Part shown: piece by piece, positions 5,223-5,465 of the stretch
How the letters are laid out: the number at the start of each line of letters is the position of its first letter
Numbering within the stretch: the stretch's first letter is position 1
From: DATKMG01 sp035541995
Lineage (GTDB): Bacteria; Acidobacteriota; Terriglobia; Versatilivoradales; Versatilivoraceae
Direction: 5' to 3'
Assembly: GCA_035541995.1 (NCBI GenBank)
Contig: DATKMG010000581.1
Location: 1 to 5,465 of the forward strand
Length of the DNA: 5,465 bases
The notes under the pieces: generated by a model
Seen by the model: the letters and a program-made list of their open reading frames with translations, nothing else
Database searches by the model: none
What the model was told of the DNA's origin: nothing
Program-made: the position numbers and the translations under genes

Positions 5223-5465
5223 CTATGATCCGGACAGAACCGTCTGATAAGTCATAAGAACTGCCTCTGCGGCCTTCCTCCATGAATACAGCCGAACCTG
5301 CTGGTACCCCTTTTGGATCAGTGTGGAGCGCAGGTGGAGGTCATACAAGAGATGTCTAATTCCCTTGCAGATCTCAAAGACATTTTCAGGATTGACCAGC
5401 AGAGCTGCATCTCCCACGATTTCAGGCAGTGACGAGACATTCGAAGTGACAACCGGAGTTCCATT
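5223..5465 (-). CDS. Glycosyltransferase family 4, C-terminal fragment (5' end outside window)
   Basis: The minus strand from the right edge gives 80 residues to a TAG at 5225-5223. They begin NGTPVVTSNVSSLPEIVGDAALLVNP, the donor-binding region at the end of the GT-B fold in GT4 enzymes. A helical tail follows (IRHLLYDLHLRSTLIQKGYQQVRLYSWRKAAEAVLMTY in pieces), with the W of the family's common F/YSW-K-AAE motif. The EX7E glutamates would lie mostly upstream, outside the window. It is a cytoplasmic sugar transferase of unknown donor. It converges on the Nudix gene with 18 bp between the two stops. A GTG at 5417 is an internal valine codon, not the start. Confidence 0.9.
   Translation of the reverse strand, partial: NGTPVVTSNVSSLPEIVGDAALLVNPENVFEICKGIRHLLYDLHLRSTLIQKGYQQVRLYSWRKAAEAVLMTYQTVLSGS

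Noticed and set aside
5218..5240. CAGA-ACCG-TCTG dyad just inside the right-hand GT4 gene
   Set aside because: Only a 4-bp stem with no T-run; too weak to call a terminator.

Overview
The window looks like part of a surface-polysaccharide locus (O-antigen or exopolysaccharide type) from a bacterium, probably Gram-negative and environmental. The coding content is glycosyltransferases (GTs), a Wzx-type flippase and a Nudix hydrolase. The phylum cannot be fixed from the sequence. Palindromic GTAGGG-ended intergenic repeats and start codons without clear Shine-Dalgarno sites would fit several poorly cultured lineages, but this is inference only.

Layout. Positions 2562 down to 1 (minus strand) are one uninterrupted reading frame of 854 codons that leaves the left edge. 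It encodes a GT4 domain, then a GT2 domain, then the start of another GT4-like domain, all in one polypeptide. Positions 2563-3309 form a gene-free stretch of about 750 bp dense with palindromes. It holds a structured leader and candidate promoter for the GT fusion, a nested palindrome, two adjacent mini-elements with terminal inverted repeats, two small dyads, an 11-bp tandem repeat, and a 217-bp element bounded by perfect 16-bp inverted repeats. That element ends 8 bp before the next gene. Positions 3310-4782 (plus) encode the flippase. Positions 4779-5204 (plus) encode the Nudix hydrolase and overlap the flippase stop by ATGA. Positions 5465-5223 (minus) are the last 80 residues of another GT4 enzyme entering from the right edge and converging on the Nudix gene.

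How the genes may work together (inference). The GT fusion and the right-hand GT4 would add sugars to a lipid-linked oligosaccharide on the cytoplasmic face. The flippase would move that product across the inner membrane. The Nudix protein, translationally coupled to the flippase, may hydrolyse a nucleotide-sugar or other nucleoside diphosphate derivative. No polymerase, ligase, initiating transferase or sugar-nucleotide synthesis gene lies in the window.

Most notable points: the three-domain GT fusion, the long imperfect hairpin element abutting the flippase start, the folded leader of the GT gene, and the paired GTAGGG mini-elements. No single new system is demonstrated by the sequence.
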